Below, one piece after another: positions 1-9,935 of a stretch of 64,000 nucleotides of DNA. Where the stretch lies: assembly GCF_932276165.1 (NCBI RefSeq), contig NC_063999.1:1800501-1864500 (forward strand), given 5' to 3'. Below the pieces are notes generated by a model. That model searched no databases, had not been told where the DNA came from, and saw nothing but the letters and a program-made list of their open reading frames with translations. Made by a program: the position numbers and the translations under genes. The stretch's first letter is position 1. Every line of letters begins with the position of its first letter. The stretch comes from Plutella xylostella. Lineage: Eukaryota > Arthropoda > Insecta > Lepidoptera > Plutellidae.

Positions 1-598
1 TCGAGCCGGATAAAAACACAACTGAAACTGAACATTAGTGAAAGGCGTCAGTGTGCTTGTAAGATCTAATTTCACAGCTATTCTTGAAGTTAACTTGATG
101 GGTATAAAATATTTGGGGCCCTCGTCACGGCACCATTGTAAATTTTGCGACCTTTTCGGGAACCTTGACTCTTTTCAAAGGTATTGTTAGAGTCATTTTA
201 CACTTCTAACCTATCACGTCCGTCATTTGACATGTCACAGTAACATAGTTCTAAATACTTCCGCATACTGCAATGAGCCGTTTTCCTTGACAGCTGTCAG
301 TTGAGCTTTTGGGTAAGCCGATAGATGGCGTGAAAACGCAGTGTACCAACTGTCAAAAATTACATAGAGAGCAAAGAGTACTAAACTCAGAATAAGAACT
401 CACTAGTTGTGATTAAATGTCGGGTGGCAGCGCGAGCCATCCTTCCGAGGCTCAGACTGCATGTGGCTTGGGCTTGGGATAGTGCTAAGTATTCTGTGAA
501 TAGTTCTACCCGCGCCGTCACGTAGTGTTCTTTTCTCTATGCGCGCCGTTTGAACGGGTGCTGCGTGCGAGAACTGATTTTCTATTTTTATTTATTGT
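1..598. other. non-coding left edge
   Basis: No exon is recognisable. Around 321-400 there are short matches to the arms of the inverted-repeat element at 3803-4138 (ATAGATGGCGTGA and CTCAGAATAAGAA), so part of this stretch is probably repeat-derived. It may be ADAMTS intron or the 5' region of the THAP exon. Confidence 0.4.
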
Positions 599-821
599 AT
601 GATCCTAAATAAGATCCCAAAGAAATACTTACAAGACAAGATGAGAATGTGTGCCGTCGCAACTTGTAAAAATAAAGGACATCATAAATTTCCAAATGAT
701 GAAAGCCAGGCGCAACAATGGATTAAGGCGACTCGGATAAATGTGCGAAAAATTGATTGGAAACTGCGAAAACATTCATGGTTGTGTTCGGATCATTTCA
801 TACCAAGTGATTTTCATTCAC
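599..821 (+). CDS. THAP-type zinc finger exon (first coding exon)
   Basis: The translation from the ATG at 641 has the THAP (C2CH) layout: MCAVATCKNKG supplies the first two Cys, followed by HHKFP, a W-x-K segment, and SWLCSDHF supplying the last Cys/His pair, then DF. THAP domains are sequence-specific DNA-binding modules of transcription factors and of P-element/THAP9-type transposases. An in-frame ATG at 599 gives a 14-residue N-terminal extension. The start at 641 fits better because THAP domains normally begin right at the initiator Met. The frame is cut by a strong donor (CAC|GTAAGT at 821/822), so at least one further exon is needed, but none was identified. A transposase remnant lies 1.6 kb downstream, so this may belong to a mobile element and not to a host gene. 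Confidence 0.7.
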
Positions 822-1880
822 GTAAGTAAGTTAAATCATTCGCGGTAATGTAAATTAACCATTGTTACATAAGCACTCAAACAGGTAGGTAGAGTTGCCC
901 AACATGACCCACCAAATCAGGGATTAAATTCATTAAAAGGGATTTGAGCTGCATGTAGGTACTTATAGCTTTTCACATTTTATATGCACTAGGTTGCTTG
1001 CTCAGTCAGTACCTGTACCACATAAGAGTCACTATCTCAAAAGAGTCACTATCTCAAGTGCACTAACTCTACAGTATCAAGGGAGGAGGAGCAGATAGCT
1101 CAACTACAACTCAATTAATACAGGAGAAACACAAGGAAACTGAGAAAACTTGAAAAGAACGGCTGTACGCACAATCGCACTGAACGCTGAAGCAACAGTG
1201 ACATCGACATCATAGAGAAAATAATACTACAATTCTACCTACCTACGTCACTTTCACATTTCTTTAGCCTCACAGAATAACATATTGTGATCTGAGTGTG
1301 TTCTGAGGGTTTGAAAGTTGGTACAACCCCAGACAACGCCATCTATTTCTCCAAAAAGGAACTTTTTTTTTTTTTTAACAAACGCCTCATAGAATCACCG
1401 AATGCTTTTATGAAGTGTTGCTGGAACGAATGTCCAGTTATTGGTGTTTTCAGATTATACGTTATACGCAACCAGCCTATTTCCGTGAGAATCATTTAAG
1501 GGCCCGTACAGGGTGACGTGCCGCGCCAATTTTGGGTTTTCAATGCTCTTCACACAGCACACGCAGTGACACGCACACATGTAAGTTTGCACAGTGGGTC
1601 GATAAACTTTTACTCGCCAACTTTATTGACAATTATTTTCAAGTAGTGATTTGAGGGTAAGTTTAATTTTTAATTACACTGGTAAGCACCAGGAAAGAGT
1701 AGAAATTAATAGGGGTGCCACTTTTCTCCATACTCGGAACCCGATTAGATTTCTAAACAAATGTGGTATTTACTTGTAGAAAGGTAACTACAGGTATTAA
1801 AGTGTAGATAATAAGTTATACTAAGGGTATACTAAGCCGAAAGGGGATGACTCAAGGGGTCATTCTGAACAACTTTATAG
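822..1880. other. no recognised gene
   Basis: AT-rich non-coding sequence following the THAP donor. Short open frames here have no domain or motif that I recognise. Contains a T14 run near 1364. Confidence 0.4.
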
Positions 1881-2397
1881 ATTGGCAAGTTGCTTGGCGA
1901 CCCTCCTTGCGGGGTAAAAGACGCGGAGGGGACGAGGTACCCAAGACGACAGCGGGTAGCGGAAGGGGTAGCGGTGAAGGGCAACGCGTGCACTGCATGT
2001 CATTGTTACGGCAGTCTCGGCCGCGCAGCCGAGGCGGCCACATGTCTTATATAGTCTGTCATAATTTGAGTGCGACCCACATGAGATCATTGATCCTGAG
2101 ACCATTAGTCTTAGGATGAGTGTTGAGGCCTTTTTAATATTATCATTTTATTATTATTAGGTATCTATAATTCGTCAACAAAATAACGTTAAAAACAACA
2201 AATCGTATAATGTCTCAATATAGGGGCTTCTTGTAGAACAGCGTACCGGATCAGTCATGCAGCATGCTACGCGGCTAAAGGTTGGTACTGCGCAGTCAGA
2301 TACGAAAAAGTAAACAACAAAGACGAAGAGTCCATATGACAGTGCGTCAGTTGTCAGTTCTTGTAACTAGGAAAGCAACCAAAATTTATGTGATTTA

Positions 2398-2956
2398 ATG
2401 AAAGTAATTAATGAGCAAAACACAGAGAAAAATTACAAAATTGATGAAATTTTGAAAGAAAATGGTCATATCGTGCTTCGCCTACCCCCATACCACCCGG
2501 AATTAAATCCTATTGAACTTGTGTGGCGGTACGTGAAAGGCGAGCTCGCAAGAACGTCGATTGACTCTAACTTAGATAAAGAGATAAAAGACTTAGAGTT
2601 GCTTTTCTCTAATTATTCGCCTGAAAAGTGGAGAAATTGTGACGACCATGTCATGAAAAATTAAGACGAATATTATAAATCTGATAGAGTATTTGACGAT
2701 GTATTGGACAGGTATGTTATTGTTTATTTATAATTTAATGTAAATTAAACATAAAATATTATAGGTGTACACTGAACTAATATGACTGGCGTACTCTAGT
2801 ACATTATACATCAAAGTAGGTATAATGTTTTTTGGTTTTTGTCTTAGATTTATAATTGAAGTTAATGAAAACGATGATGAAGATGAGGATGACGACGACG
2901 ATGAACAAGTTCAAACAGAGAGTGAACATGAAAGTGACATGGAAATTGATTTATAA
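2398..2956 (+). pseudogene. DDE transposase C-terminal remnant (IS630/Tc1-like), one intron, internal stop
   Basis: The frame contains LPPYHPELNPIELVWRYVKG, the conserved block around the last catalytic acid of IS630/Tc1/mariner-type DDE transposases. It is followed by KGELART and a coiled segment. A TAA at 2662-2664 interrupts the frame, and the same frame continues as DEYYKSDRVFDDVLD to a donor at 2711/2712. Removing a 136-bp intron (2712-2847) joins it to a highly acidic tail (ND/DE-rich) with a stop at 2954-2956. The N-terminal DNA-binding region and the first two catalytic acids are absent. It is therefore a degraded copy. A related acidic tail occurs in the element at 41775-42470. Confidence 0.7.
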
Positions 2957-2996
2957 AATAAAACACTTTTACATAAATTAATTCAAATTGGTAGAT

Positions 2997-3092
2997 ATTC
3001 TGAGGGTAAACATCCAAATTTTAATGCTGTCAAACTATAAATTTTAAGCTAAATATGACATTTACGGGAACACTCATAGAATAAAATTTTAC
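2997..3092 (+). repeat. half copy of 157-bp MITE family (see 26401 and 37463)
   Basis: Shares ATTCTGA, the CTGTCAAACTA block and ATTTACGGGAACACTCATAGA with the two complete copies. The right arm is missing. Confidence 0.65.
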
Positions 3093-3230
3093 TTACGTCA
3101 GAAATAGTTACAAGCTATCGCGAGATTAATCCGGGCACACTTTTCTACGTGTGTAGCATGTCGTGCTACCTCGCCCCCGCCACTTCTTTCACCCCGCAAG
3201 GAGGGTCGCCAAGTAACTTGCCACATTATA

Positions 3231-3350
3231 GTTCTACGAGTTTTGCAAAAACGCGAAAAAAAAAATTCGTTTTCCATGGTAAAAAGTCACGTGTCAACAA
3301 AGTTTCTATGATAAAGGTTTTTTTTGGTTAATTTTTAAAACTCGTAGAAC
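3231..3350. mobile_element. 120-bp MITE with 14-bp perfect TIRs
   Basis: GTTCTACGAGTTTT at 3231-3244 is the exact reverse complement of AAAACTCGTAGAAC at 3337-3350. The interior is A/T-runs without coding capacity. The first TIR nearly abuts the right arm of the 1883-3222 element. Confidence 0.7.
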
Positions 3351-3480
3351 AAAAGTTCAGAATCAATCTCACTTGTTTTAACCCGACTGCCGAAGGAGGA
3401 GAGTAATGTTTTTTGATTGTATGTATGTATGTTTGTAAGTATATTTTTTGGTGGCAGAATAATATTTTTTCATATTTTAA

Positions 3481-3613
3481 GAGTTTCGTACCTCAAAAGG
3501 AAAAAAGCAACCGTTATAAGATCTCTTTGTTGTCCGTCTGTCTGACTGACTGTCTGTCACTGCCCTTTTTCTCAGAAACGGGTAAAGATATCAAGCTGAT
3601 ATTTCGCATAGAT
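3481..3613 (+). repeat. dispersed repeat copy 1 (GTACCTCAAAAGG family)
   Basis: Shares, in order, CGTACCTCAAAAGGAAAAA, ACCxTTATAAGATC, TTTGTTGTC, the CGGGTAAAGATATCAAGCTG block and ATTTCG(C/T)ATAGAT with 18260-18373. Both are preceded by GTATGTATGTTTGT-like sequence. The element class is not known to me. Confidence 0.7.
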
Positions 3614-3802
3614 ATGAGGAGTACCCAAAAAAAATTGGGGTTGATATTTTTTCCGGTTATTTTGATGGTGTAGGTAGGGTATCGTTGAATAGGTCTTTTA
3701 ATATAATAGGTATAAAAAAAGGTTAAAATATAATTATTTGGCTTTTACCCTTAAATTTGGGGACCACACCATAGACAAATCCTAATTTAAAAAATGATTT
3801 CA

Positions 3803-4138
3803 ATAGATGGCGTGATTTTATGTTGGGTAACTCAGAATAAGAAGTGATGATATCTCAGAATAATAATGGTTAATGGTGCTATTCCGCTGAGCATCGAAAC
3901 CGGTGGGACGCTAATGAAAAGTGGTCATGGAAATGCACCAGGGTAGACCCTGCTCCTAGAACAAGGCATGAGTTTGTGATTTGTGTGCGTGAAAAGCGAG
4001 GATGGAAACTTTGAATATTTTCTTGATTTTTTTATTATTGATGCAATAACATATAATTAGTATTATTCTGAGTTACCCACCGAAGTCACCCCGTGGCAGG
4101 TTGACTAGATAGGTACTTTTGCAAATCACGCCATATAT
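3803..4138. mobile_element. inverted-repeat element, about 336 bp
   Basis: The left end (ATAGATGGCGTGATTTT, then GGGTAACTCAGAATAA) is mirrored on the right by TTATTCTGAGTTACCCAC and AAATCACGCCATATAT. The arms are interrupted, and the right arm carries a roughly 35-bp insertion between the two blocks. There is no coding sequence. Confidence 0.6.
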
Positions 4139-4313
4139 CGTTGTTTTTATTAGTGGCTACTGTCTATAGAAGAAATTCCGTCATTGACAATTTTACGTTA
4201 CGAATGAATTTAGTAAACTCAGTAAACCTAACTAATCCAGAGGAAACCTAAAATATCTTTCTCTCTCTCTTTGAAAAACATACTTAATAGCCCAAACTCG
4301 ATTCTATTCTATT

Positions 4314-4631
4314 CTCTGTGGGGGTGTAAGTACCTGCACCTGGCTCTCTCAAGTGGAACCTTTGTGCATATCCCCAAGGTCTAAACTGCCTTCCTAAGCT
4401 TGAACCATTTCCCACCACGCTGGTCCACTGCGGGTTGGTGGGTTCACATATCTAGATGTGCTAAATCTAGATATGCAGGTTTCCTCACGATGTTTTCCTT
4501 CACCGTTAGAGCGATGGTATACATTGTACTTAAGTTAAAAGAACTCATTGGTACATGTCAGCGCCGTGATTCGAACCCGCATCTCTTGCGTGAGAAGCGG
4601 GCGCTTACCCGACTGAGCTACCACCGCGCCC
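4314..4631 (-). mobile_element. tRNA-derived SINE
   Basis: On the - strand the head reads GGTGGTAGCTCAGTCGGGTA (A box) and GCGGGTTCGAATCACGG (B box), a Pol III type-2 promoter from a tRNA-like sequence. It is followed by a body containing TGTACCAATGAGTTC, GAGGAAAACATCGTGAGGAA, CCACCAACCCGCAGTGGACC and GGGAAATGG. A + strand copy of the same family lies at 18446-18680 and a decayed copy at 46385-46600. It is a SINE and not a tRNA gene: it lacks a foldable full cloverleaf and carries the long tail. Confidence 0.85.
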
Positions 4632-4809
4632 AAACTCGATGCTTTTAGCTATTAAATCTTTGAAATAAAATTCAGTCACCTCCGTGTTACTGCCCTCATC
4701 AGATCCTCACGAGACCATGCCTCAACCAGCACCATGAGACTGTGTTTTTGAATCCTAACCTAATCTTCCTACGTATTGTCATCACTTAGATCCATTTACT
4801 ATATTCCTG

Positions 4810-5035
4810 CTCCTCATCCCAGGGCCGTGGGGAGGCACGTCAGCTTTTTAAAGACATCAGCAGCAGACTAATAGAAGTCTCAAGGGATCCTAGGGCTGGC
4901 ACTTAGGTACCTATCACAAAGGCTAAGCATCGCTATATAGCGGGGTAACGCGGCCAGCGTCTTGGGTACCCTACCCGACAGTGGCAGCGATCTGGCCAGC
5001 ATCTTCTTTTTAGTTTAATTTTAATTTTATATTAG
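4810..5035 (+). pseudogene. 3' terminal remnant of a LINE ORF
   Basis: A short frame reads SQRLSIAI, then a stop, then RGNAASVLGTLPDSGSD. In my judgement this resembles the carboxy terminus of APE-type LINE polyproteins. An AT-rich tail follows. Heavily decayed, and the family is not assigned. Confidence 0.35.
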
Positions 5036-5940
5036 TGAGTTTTAGTTAGGCATTAATAATTATAATTTAATCAAGAAGTACCATGGACTTAACTAATAAA
5101 AAACATTATGATTTAATTTATTGAATATAGTAGTTATAAGAATTATGCTTCCTCAATTTCAAATCAAATTATGTTGGTGTCATAAAAGTTGAAAAAGTGC
5201 AATGACAACCAATGTGCAGTGATTTTGTGTCTGTACACAATTAGATCGCGAGCTGTCAGTGCCGCCTAAACCGACGTGACCCTTCTTTGGAGGCCACCGG
5301 CCGACTGAGTCAAACGTCGCATGTGTTTATGATTTTATAACACAGAAAGCCGCCATAGATATTTGTATGAAGATTTGAGGGAAAAAAATTGCTCAAGTTT
5401 GGGATTAATTTACACAAAATAGGTGAGTGTTTATTAAAAAACAAGGTATTTAGCGCCTAGTCCAAGCATTTATCTTTATAATTTGATAAGAATCATATGA
5501 AAATTCTTGATTATTACGACACAGTTGTTACAATACGGGAGTGTGATTTACTGGTTTTTCGTAATTAATTTACAGTTATCCATAAGCATTTACTTAAATT
5601 CGAATGATTCAGCACCTAGCTAGACTCTTCGGCTACCTGTGTGATTTTTTTCAAGGCTGTAGAGCATCATTTACTACATAATTCTATGACAATGCCAACC
5701 CTCGATTGCCTATTGCGGACCCTTAAGACGTGTGAAGTCCAAATTCTTACCTTTACAAGCTTGACATTTATAACATAAAACCTTTGAAAAGCATCGGGCA
5801 TGAAGATGTTAAGTACCTATCATCGTAACTGATTGTTACCACAAACATAAAAAGAAGGTTATAAAAAATATTCCTGTGCCCTTCTTTAACCCTTCCACTG
5901 GCAGGCGGCGCGCTCCAAGCGGATTTTTTAAATGTATTAT
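5036..5940. other. no recognised feature
   Basis: AT-rich intron-like sequence. I see no exon, repeat pair or RNA gene. Confidence 0.4.
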
Positions 5941-5945
5941 TATTT

Positions 5946-6120
5946 CCTAAACCGTAAAGAGCCGAGCGCAGCGAGGCCATATAAACCAACCGCGCATTCC
6001 TAAACCCTTGAGAGCCGAGCGAAGCGAGGCAATACATACTTAACCGGCAATTCCTAAACCTTAAAGAGCCGAGCGTAGCGAGGCCATATATCTCATCCCA
6101 GCATTCTCTAAAGCCTAACA
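5946..6120. repeat. 53-54 bp tandem repeat, three units
   Basis: GAGCCGAGCGxAGCGAGGC recurs at 5959, 6012 and 6066, each unit also carrying ATTCCTAAACC. The array ends about 80 bp before the acceptor of the first ADAMTS exon in this window. Confidence 0.85.
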
Positions 6121-6201
6121 TAGGGAATTATTGGTTGACGCAGCCAAAACTTACTTTTTCTCTACCTAAAACCCCACTCTCATAGTTCCCTTCATCCACA
6201 G

Positions 6202-6336
6202 CCTAGGAATGCGGCACGACGGCCCGCTGGCAGACAACGGCTGCGACCCGAGCGCCTACATCATGAGCCCCACGCTCGGCAGCGGCAAGATCACCTGGTC
6301 GCAGTGCAGCCGCACCTACCTGCAGAAATTTCTCGA
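6202..6336 (+). CDS. ADAMTS exon: end of metalloprotease domain
   Basis: Acceptor CCACAG at 6201 and donor GTAAGC at 6337. The exon opens with LGMRHDG, whose His is the third zinc ligand of HExxHxxGxxH (the first part is upstream of the window), and ends at TYLQKFLE/D. YIMSPT is the Met-turn. ITWSQCSRTYL is the conserved end of the reprolysin domain in ADAMTS proteins. It starts by completing a codon with one base and ends with two bases, which match exon 7110. Confidence 0.9.
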
Positions 6337-6387
6337 GTAAGCCATTCCTAACACCCTGCCTTGATAGTCATACGTCAAACTGGTAAG

Positions 6388-6624
6388 AGGTCTACAGCAT
6401 GAGCTATTTGCAGAAGTTTCTAGAGTGAATCTTGTTCAATATGGATACCTTATACAAACTGACCTTTATGTATTGGTGATAACAGGTCTGCAGTAGGACC
6501 TATCTGCACAAGTTTCTGGAGTAAGCTATGTGGATGTGCATTCCTAATACAGGCAGCGTCTTGTTAGTCAACCTCATGCTGGTAAGTTTGCAGCAGGAGC
6601 TGGGTATCTGCAGAAATTTATTGA
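6388..6624 (+). repeat. three decayed tandem copies of the exon 6202-6336 3' end
   Basis: The exon end (ACCTACCTGCAGAAATTTCT then GA|GTAAG) recurs as TATTTGCAGAAGTTTCTAGA|GTGAA (ending 6424), TATCTGCACAAGTTTCTGGA|GTAAG (ending 6520) and TATCTGCAGAAATTTATTGA|GTGAA (ending 6624). Spacing is about 88-104 bp, and flanking intron words (TTGATAGTCA/TTGTTAGTCA, CTGGTAAG) are repeated too. Each copy keeps a donor-like GT and lacks an acceptor. Confidence 0.75.
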
Positions 6625-7109
6625 GTGAACTTTGTTTATTACTTATTGTTATATTGTTTAATTTAGAGCTTTTTTGAAAAACTCTGTTATTTCCTAGTTC
6701 AGATCAGCATTTTAAACTACCTTTAGCATTAAGAGTTGACCTATTATTGTAAATCACATTTAGGATTAAGTTTTTTTCTGAATAAATATTCTATTCTATT
6801 CTATCATAGCACCAAGCTGAGCTAGAACCCGTTTCTGCACCGGAAAGCAACACCCTTGCTCATTTTCCTTTACCTTTTTTTATTATTGTTTTATTATTTA
6901 TTTTTGTGTTGTTTCGGTGTGTGTGTGAAATAAATGTATGTATTTCTAAAATGTATTACTATCCTATGATCTTGAAAAATTAACTAACGGTAGTCTTAAA
7001 AAAACTAGACGCCCCGCCAATCATATCGTTGCATTTCTAAAGATGCCATTCCTGGGGCATGTCATAAGACATTTTTCAAAATTAACCATCATTATTCTTC
7101 TCTTTCCAG
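6625..7109. other. ADAMTS intron
   Basis: Non-coding. A LINE or SINE tail-like (ATTCT)n run lies near 6788-6802. Nothing else is recognised. Confidence 0.5.
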
Positions 7110-7216
7110 CACAATCCAGTCCCGATGCCTGCTAGACCACGGCAACTCGGCGGGACAGCTGGACCACAGCGCGGAGGGCATTCTGCCCGGAGAGCGGTTT
7201 GATGCGGACCAGCAGT
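7110..7216 (+). CDS. ADAMTS exon: protease/disintegrin junction
   Basis: Acceptor TTCCAG at 7109 and donor GTGAGT at 7217. Encodes TIQSRCLLDHGN...ILPGERFDADQQC, the classical ADAMTS linker (CL.D then LPG.x.YDA.xQC) that begins the disintegrin-like domain. The last Cys codon is split with exon 8257. Confidence 0.9.
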
Positions 7217-8256
7217 GTGAGTTCACCCTCTTTATTGTGATTCAACTTTATACGACTCTTTCTGGTTTAATTCATTATACCTTTTGCATCCCAAAGTCGC
7301 GATATCGCAAGATACACAATAGTTTTTTTTTGTCTTTTTTGACGGGATTTAAATTCATACTCAAACCAGTTATGTGAAAAAAATTACAAACATCCATTCA
7401 TTCATCATTCAGATAAATTATAGGGTTGAATTCCTGGTGCTATAGTATCAAAGTTGGCTGAGAACATCAAAGGAAATCCATCAATAATGTATGATATCCG
7501 AGATAACACCTCAAAAAGAGTTGACTGACCCGACATCTATACCAGACCATGAAATCCAACTTATTTATGCCAACAACGTCGCCAAAAAGTCATCATAAAG
7601 AAAATTTTCTCGGACACTATTTCTATTTTCGTAAATTCTAAACACGTTCCTATTGTATTAGAATCCATCACCAAACGCACCCGCCAACGGACAATTTGGC
7701 ATGATCTTGAACTTCTGTTGTCACCTATTGTCTTCGTTCTAACGTCACGACAGTAGTATTATACTCAGCAGCTTTCGCCACGGTGATCGATGACCAATCG
7801 ATTATGCGCGGGGTCATTATAGATCAGACTCGGTATATTCTCGATGGGTGTTGAATAATAGGTTTTGGAGCGGTATTGTCGGGATATAGCGGTGCATTAT
7901 GATGAAAATGGCTATCTTTATGCTATCGGTAATTCGCTGGTAACCTGTGAAAGATCGATTGTTGTACCTACCTACTTAAACTTACGGTGGGATAGATAGT
8001 AACAGCTAGAAACCCAAAAGCCAATAAGTTAAAAAACACTTTTTTTTTAATAAGGCATCACTACTGTTCTGAACCCCTACTATTCTCTAAATATCACTAT
8101 AACAAAGTGCTGTTTACACGATAAGAGTACCTAGCCGAGCAGAGCCAATCATATGGAAATAGAGCGAATACTTACTATTTTCGTGTAAACCCAGCTTATC
8201 TTAGTGCATACAAGCCAAACTACCAGAAATCATAATCACAACTCTCCTTTCTCCAG
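7217..8256. other. ADAMTS intron with a small inverted-repeat element
   Basis: Non-coding. TGTTTACACGA at 8111 is mirrored by TCGTGTAAAC at 8181-8190, an 80-bp MITE-like element. The rest is unremarkable. Confidence 0.5.
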
Positions 8257-8399
8257 GCATGTTAAAATACGGGCGCGGCAGTCGTCACTCCGCATCTCAG
8301 AGCCTGGAGGACATCTGCCGGGACCTGCACTGCCAGCGGGAGCGCCACACCTGGACCTCGCACCCCGCGCTCGAGGGGACCAAGTGTGGACACGATATG
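8257..8399 (+). CDS. ADAMTS exon: disintegrin-like domain
   Basis: Acceptor CTCCAG at 8256 and donor GTAAGG at 8400. Encodes CMLKYGRGS...DICRDLHCQRE then HTWTSHPALEGTKCGHDM, matching the Cys spacing of the ADAMTS disintegrin-like domain (C..FG, CR.LxC, ALEGTxCG). It ends in phase 0. This is the only one of three tandem copies with an acceptor and full 5' end. Confidence 0.92.
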
Positions 8400-8499
8400 G
8401 TAAGGACACTAGGAACACCACCCATCATTAAAAGGTTAATATGTACCGGCATTTCATCCTACCTAAAATATGCAGCGCCTGTAATTTGGAAGTCAGGTA

Positions 8500-8690
8500 G
8501 CTGATATATATATAGACACCAAACACGAGGCAAACTATATAGACACCAAACACGAGGCAAAAGTGCTCATCATCATCACACCAACATTTGCGCTGGACGG
8601 GATTCAAACCCGTAGCCCCGAACCACGGAAACAGGGTTACTACCTCCTGAGCTGCGACGTCATCAATCATCATTACTTCAGTCATGAGGA
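8500..8690 (-). mobile_element. SINE fragment in the exon-duplication unit
   Basis: Includes a tRNA-like B-box region on the - strand (ACGGGTTTGAATCCCGTCC) next to CAGCGCAAATGTTGG. It is part of the repeated unit and recurs at 8900-9010. Confidence 0.5.
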
Positions 8691-8693
8691 AGT

Positions 8694-8816
8694 GGCAGTC
8701 GTCACTCCGCGTCTCAGAGCCTGGAGGACATCTGCCGGGACCTGCACTGCCAGCGGGAGCGCCACACCTGGACCTCGCACCCCGCGCTCGAGGCGACCAA
8801 GTGTGGACACGATATG
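8694..8816 (+). repeat. partial copy 2 of exon 8257-8399
   Basis: Near-identical to the exon from GGCAGTCGTCACTCCGC to GATATG|GTAAG, with one replacement (GGGACC to GCGACC, Gly to Ala). The first 20 bp of the exon and the acceptor are missing. The frame upstream has a TGA at 8685-8687, so it cannot be spliced in unless a cryptic acceptor lies between. The donor is intact. Confidence 0.9.
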
Positions 8817-9134
8817 GTAAGAACATATGTGAAATAATAGGATAATATCTGCGGGCATCTCATCCTACCCTGTAATTTTGATGTCAGGTAGCTGATATAT
8901 AGACACCAAACACGAGGCGAACCAGTTTAAGTGCTCATCACACCAACATTTGCCCTGGGCGGGATTCAAACCTGTAGCCCCGAGCGAAGGAAGCAGCAGG
9001 TCGTCTACTGGCTTTCTGGCGTAGGTATTTCACGCATAATGGCCCACCTAAGAGGCTAAATGCGAAAAATCAGCTCGCCATGATAAGGAAGCAGGGTTAC
9101 TACCGCCTTAGCTTAGCTCCAGTAAAGTGCAAGT

Positions 9135-9257
9135 GGCAGGGGTCACTCCGCGTCTCAGAGCCTGGAGGACATCTGCCGGGACCTGCACTGCCAGCGGGAG
9201 CGCCACACCTGGACCTTGCACCCCGCGCTCGAGGGGACCAGGTGTGGACACGATATG
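9135..9257 (+). repeat. partial copy 3 of exon 8257-8399
   Basis: Same segment with a few substitutions (GTCGTC to GGGTC plus a one-base change, TCG to TTG, AAG to AGG). The donor has become GTGAGG and there is no matching acceptor. It follows copy 2 by 441 bp with the same SINE-like filler between. Confidence 0.9.
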
Positions 9258-9291
9258 GTGAGGACATGGATGATGTAAAAGGATAATAGAG

Positions 9292-9480
9292 GTATTGTAT
9301 TGTATTGTATTGTATTGTATTTATTCACAAAAGAAAAAAGGTAAGATACAGAGTACAACTTACAAATTATTTTACAATAAAATATGAATGACAATAGGCT
9401 GTAATCTTCATTGACATGTAGCTTCCAGCAACCGCGCTAGGTGGTAACCTGTGTTACAGCTGCTGGTGCCCCATATAACG
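9292..9480. repeat. (GTATT)n tract plus LINE/SINE tail-like sequence
   Basis: About six tandem GTATT units at 9292-9321 are followed by TTATTCACAAAAG and TACAATAAAATATGAATGACA. This arrangement is typical of the antisense 3' tail of a retroposon. Confidence 0.5.
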
Positions 9481-9559
9481 GTTTCACAAAATTAAAAGGT
9501 AAGCCTTATAATATTTTGCCAATAAAAACGTTATACTTATAGTGCTCAGTGACATCCGT

Positions 9560-9712
9560 CTTAGGGTGGATTCAACCAAGCTCGAGTAACTTTTATTCAA
9601 GAGTAAACTACCAGTTACTCGGGAGTAAGCAGATTTTGCACCCTACCAAACCTGAAACCAAGATAAGTAGCTAATACGACGGATTGGGTGATTTGGACGA
9701 ATCCACCCTTAG
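9560..9712. mobile_element. 153-bp MITE with 14-bp TIRs
   Basis: CTTAGGGTGGATTC at 9560-9573 is the exact reverse complement of GAATCCACCCTTAG at 9699-9712. Non-coding interior. Confidence 0.75.
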
Positions 9713-9795
9713 TATATTACTTACATTTATTCATTTTATTAGAAGTTAAGTTAAATATAATAAGTAAGCTTAGTTTATTGAGAGATGTATGTAGG

Positions 9796-9825
9796 CGTGT
9801 GTGTGTGTGTGTGCGTGCGTGCGTG

Positions 9826-9898
<73 letters not shown>

Positions 9899-9912
9899 GT
9901 GTGTGTGTGTGT
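9796..9912. repeat. (TG)n microsatellite at the LINE 3' end
   Basis: About 115 bp of GT dinucleotides with a few GC interruptions, 23 bp beyond the stop codon of the antisense LINE ORF. It is therefore the (CA)n 3' tail of that element. Confidence 0.9.
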
Positions 9913-9935
9913 ATTGTGATGTTATAGATCACTTG

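Larger units (their letters stand above)
1883..3222. mobile_element. candidate DNA transposon bounded by 50-60 bp inverted repeats
   Basis: The left arm begins GGCAAGTTGCTTGGCGACCC at about 1883. The reverse complement of about 3170-3222 begins GGCAAGTTACTTGGCGACCC. Similarity continues through CTCCTTGCGGGGT and a purine-rich stretch for roughly 55 bp. Between the arms lies the transposase remnant at 2398-2956 and a half copy of a separate MITE at 2997-3092. No clear target-site duplication was found, so the arms could also be two independent inverted copies of a short repeat. Confidence 0.45.

Noticed and set aside
4545..4631. tRNA gene on the - strand
   Set aside because: A and B boxes are present but the sequence continues into a SINE body, has sister copies with the same body, and does not give a full cloverleaf.
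5768..6121. 117-codon - strand ORF with LGF/LRF repeats
   Set aside because: Produced by the 53-54 bp tandem repeat. No start context or domain.
8204..9286. Several + and - strand frames rich in Arg/Pro over the disintegrin exon copies
   Set aside because: Wrong-frame readings of the duplicated exon. The frame with splice-phase continuity and conserved Cys is the one annotated.
9688..9932. Open frames encoding Cys/Val or His/Thr repeats
   Set aside because: They are translations of the (TG)n microsatellite.
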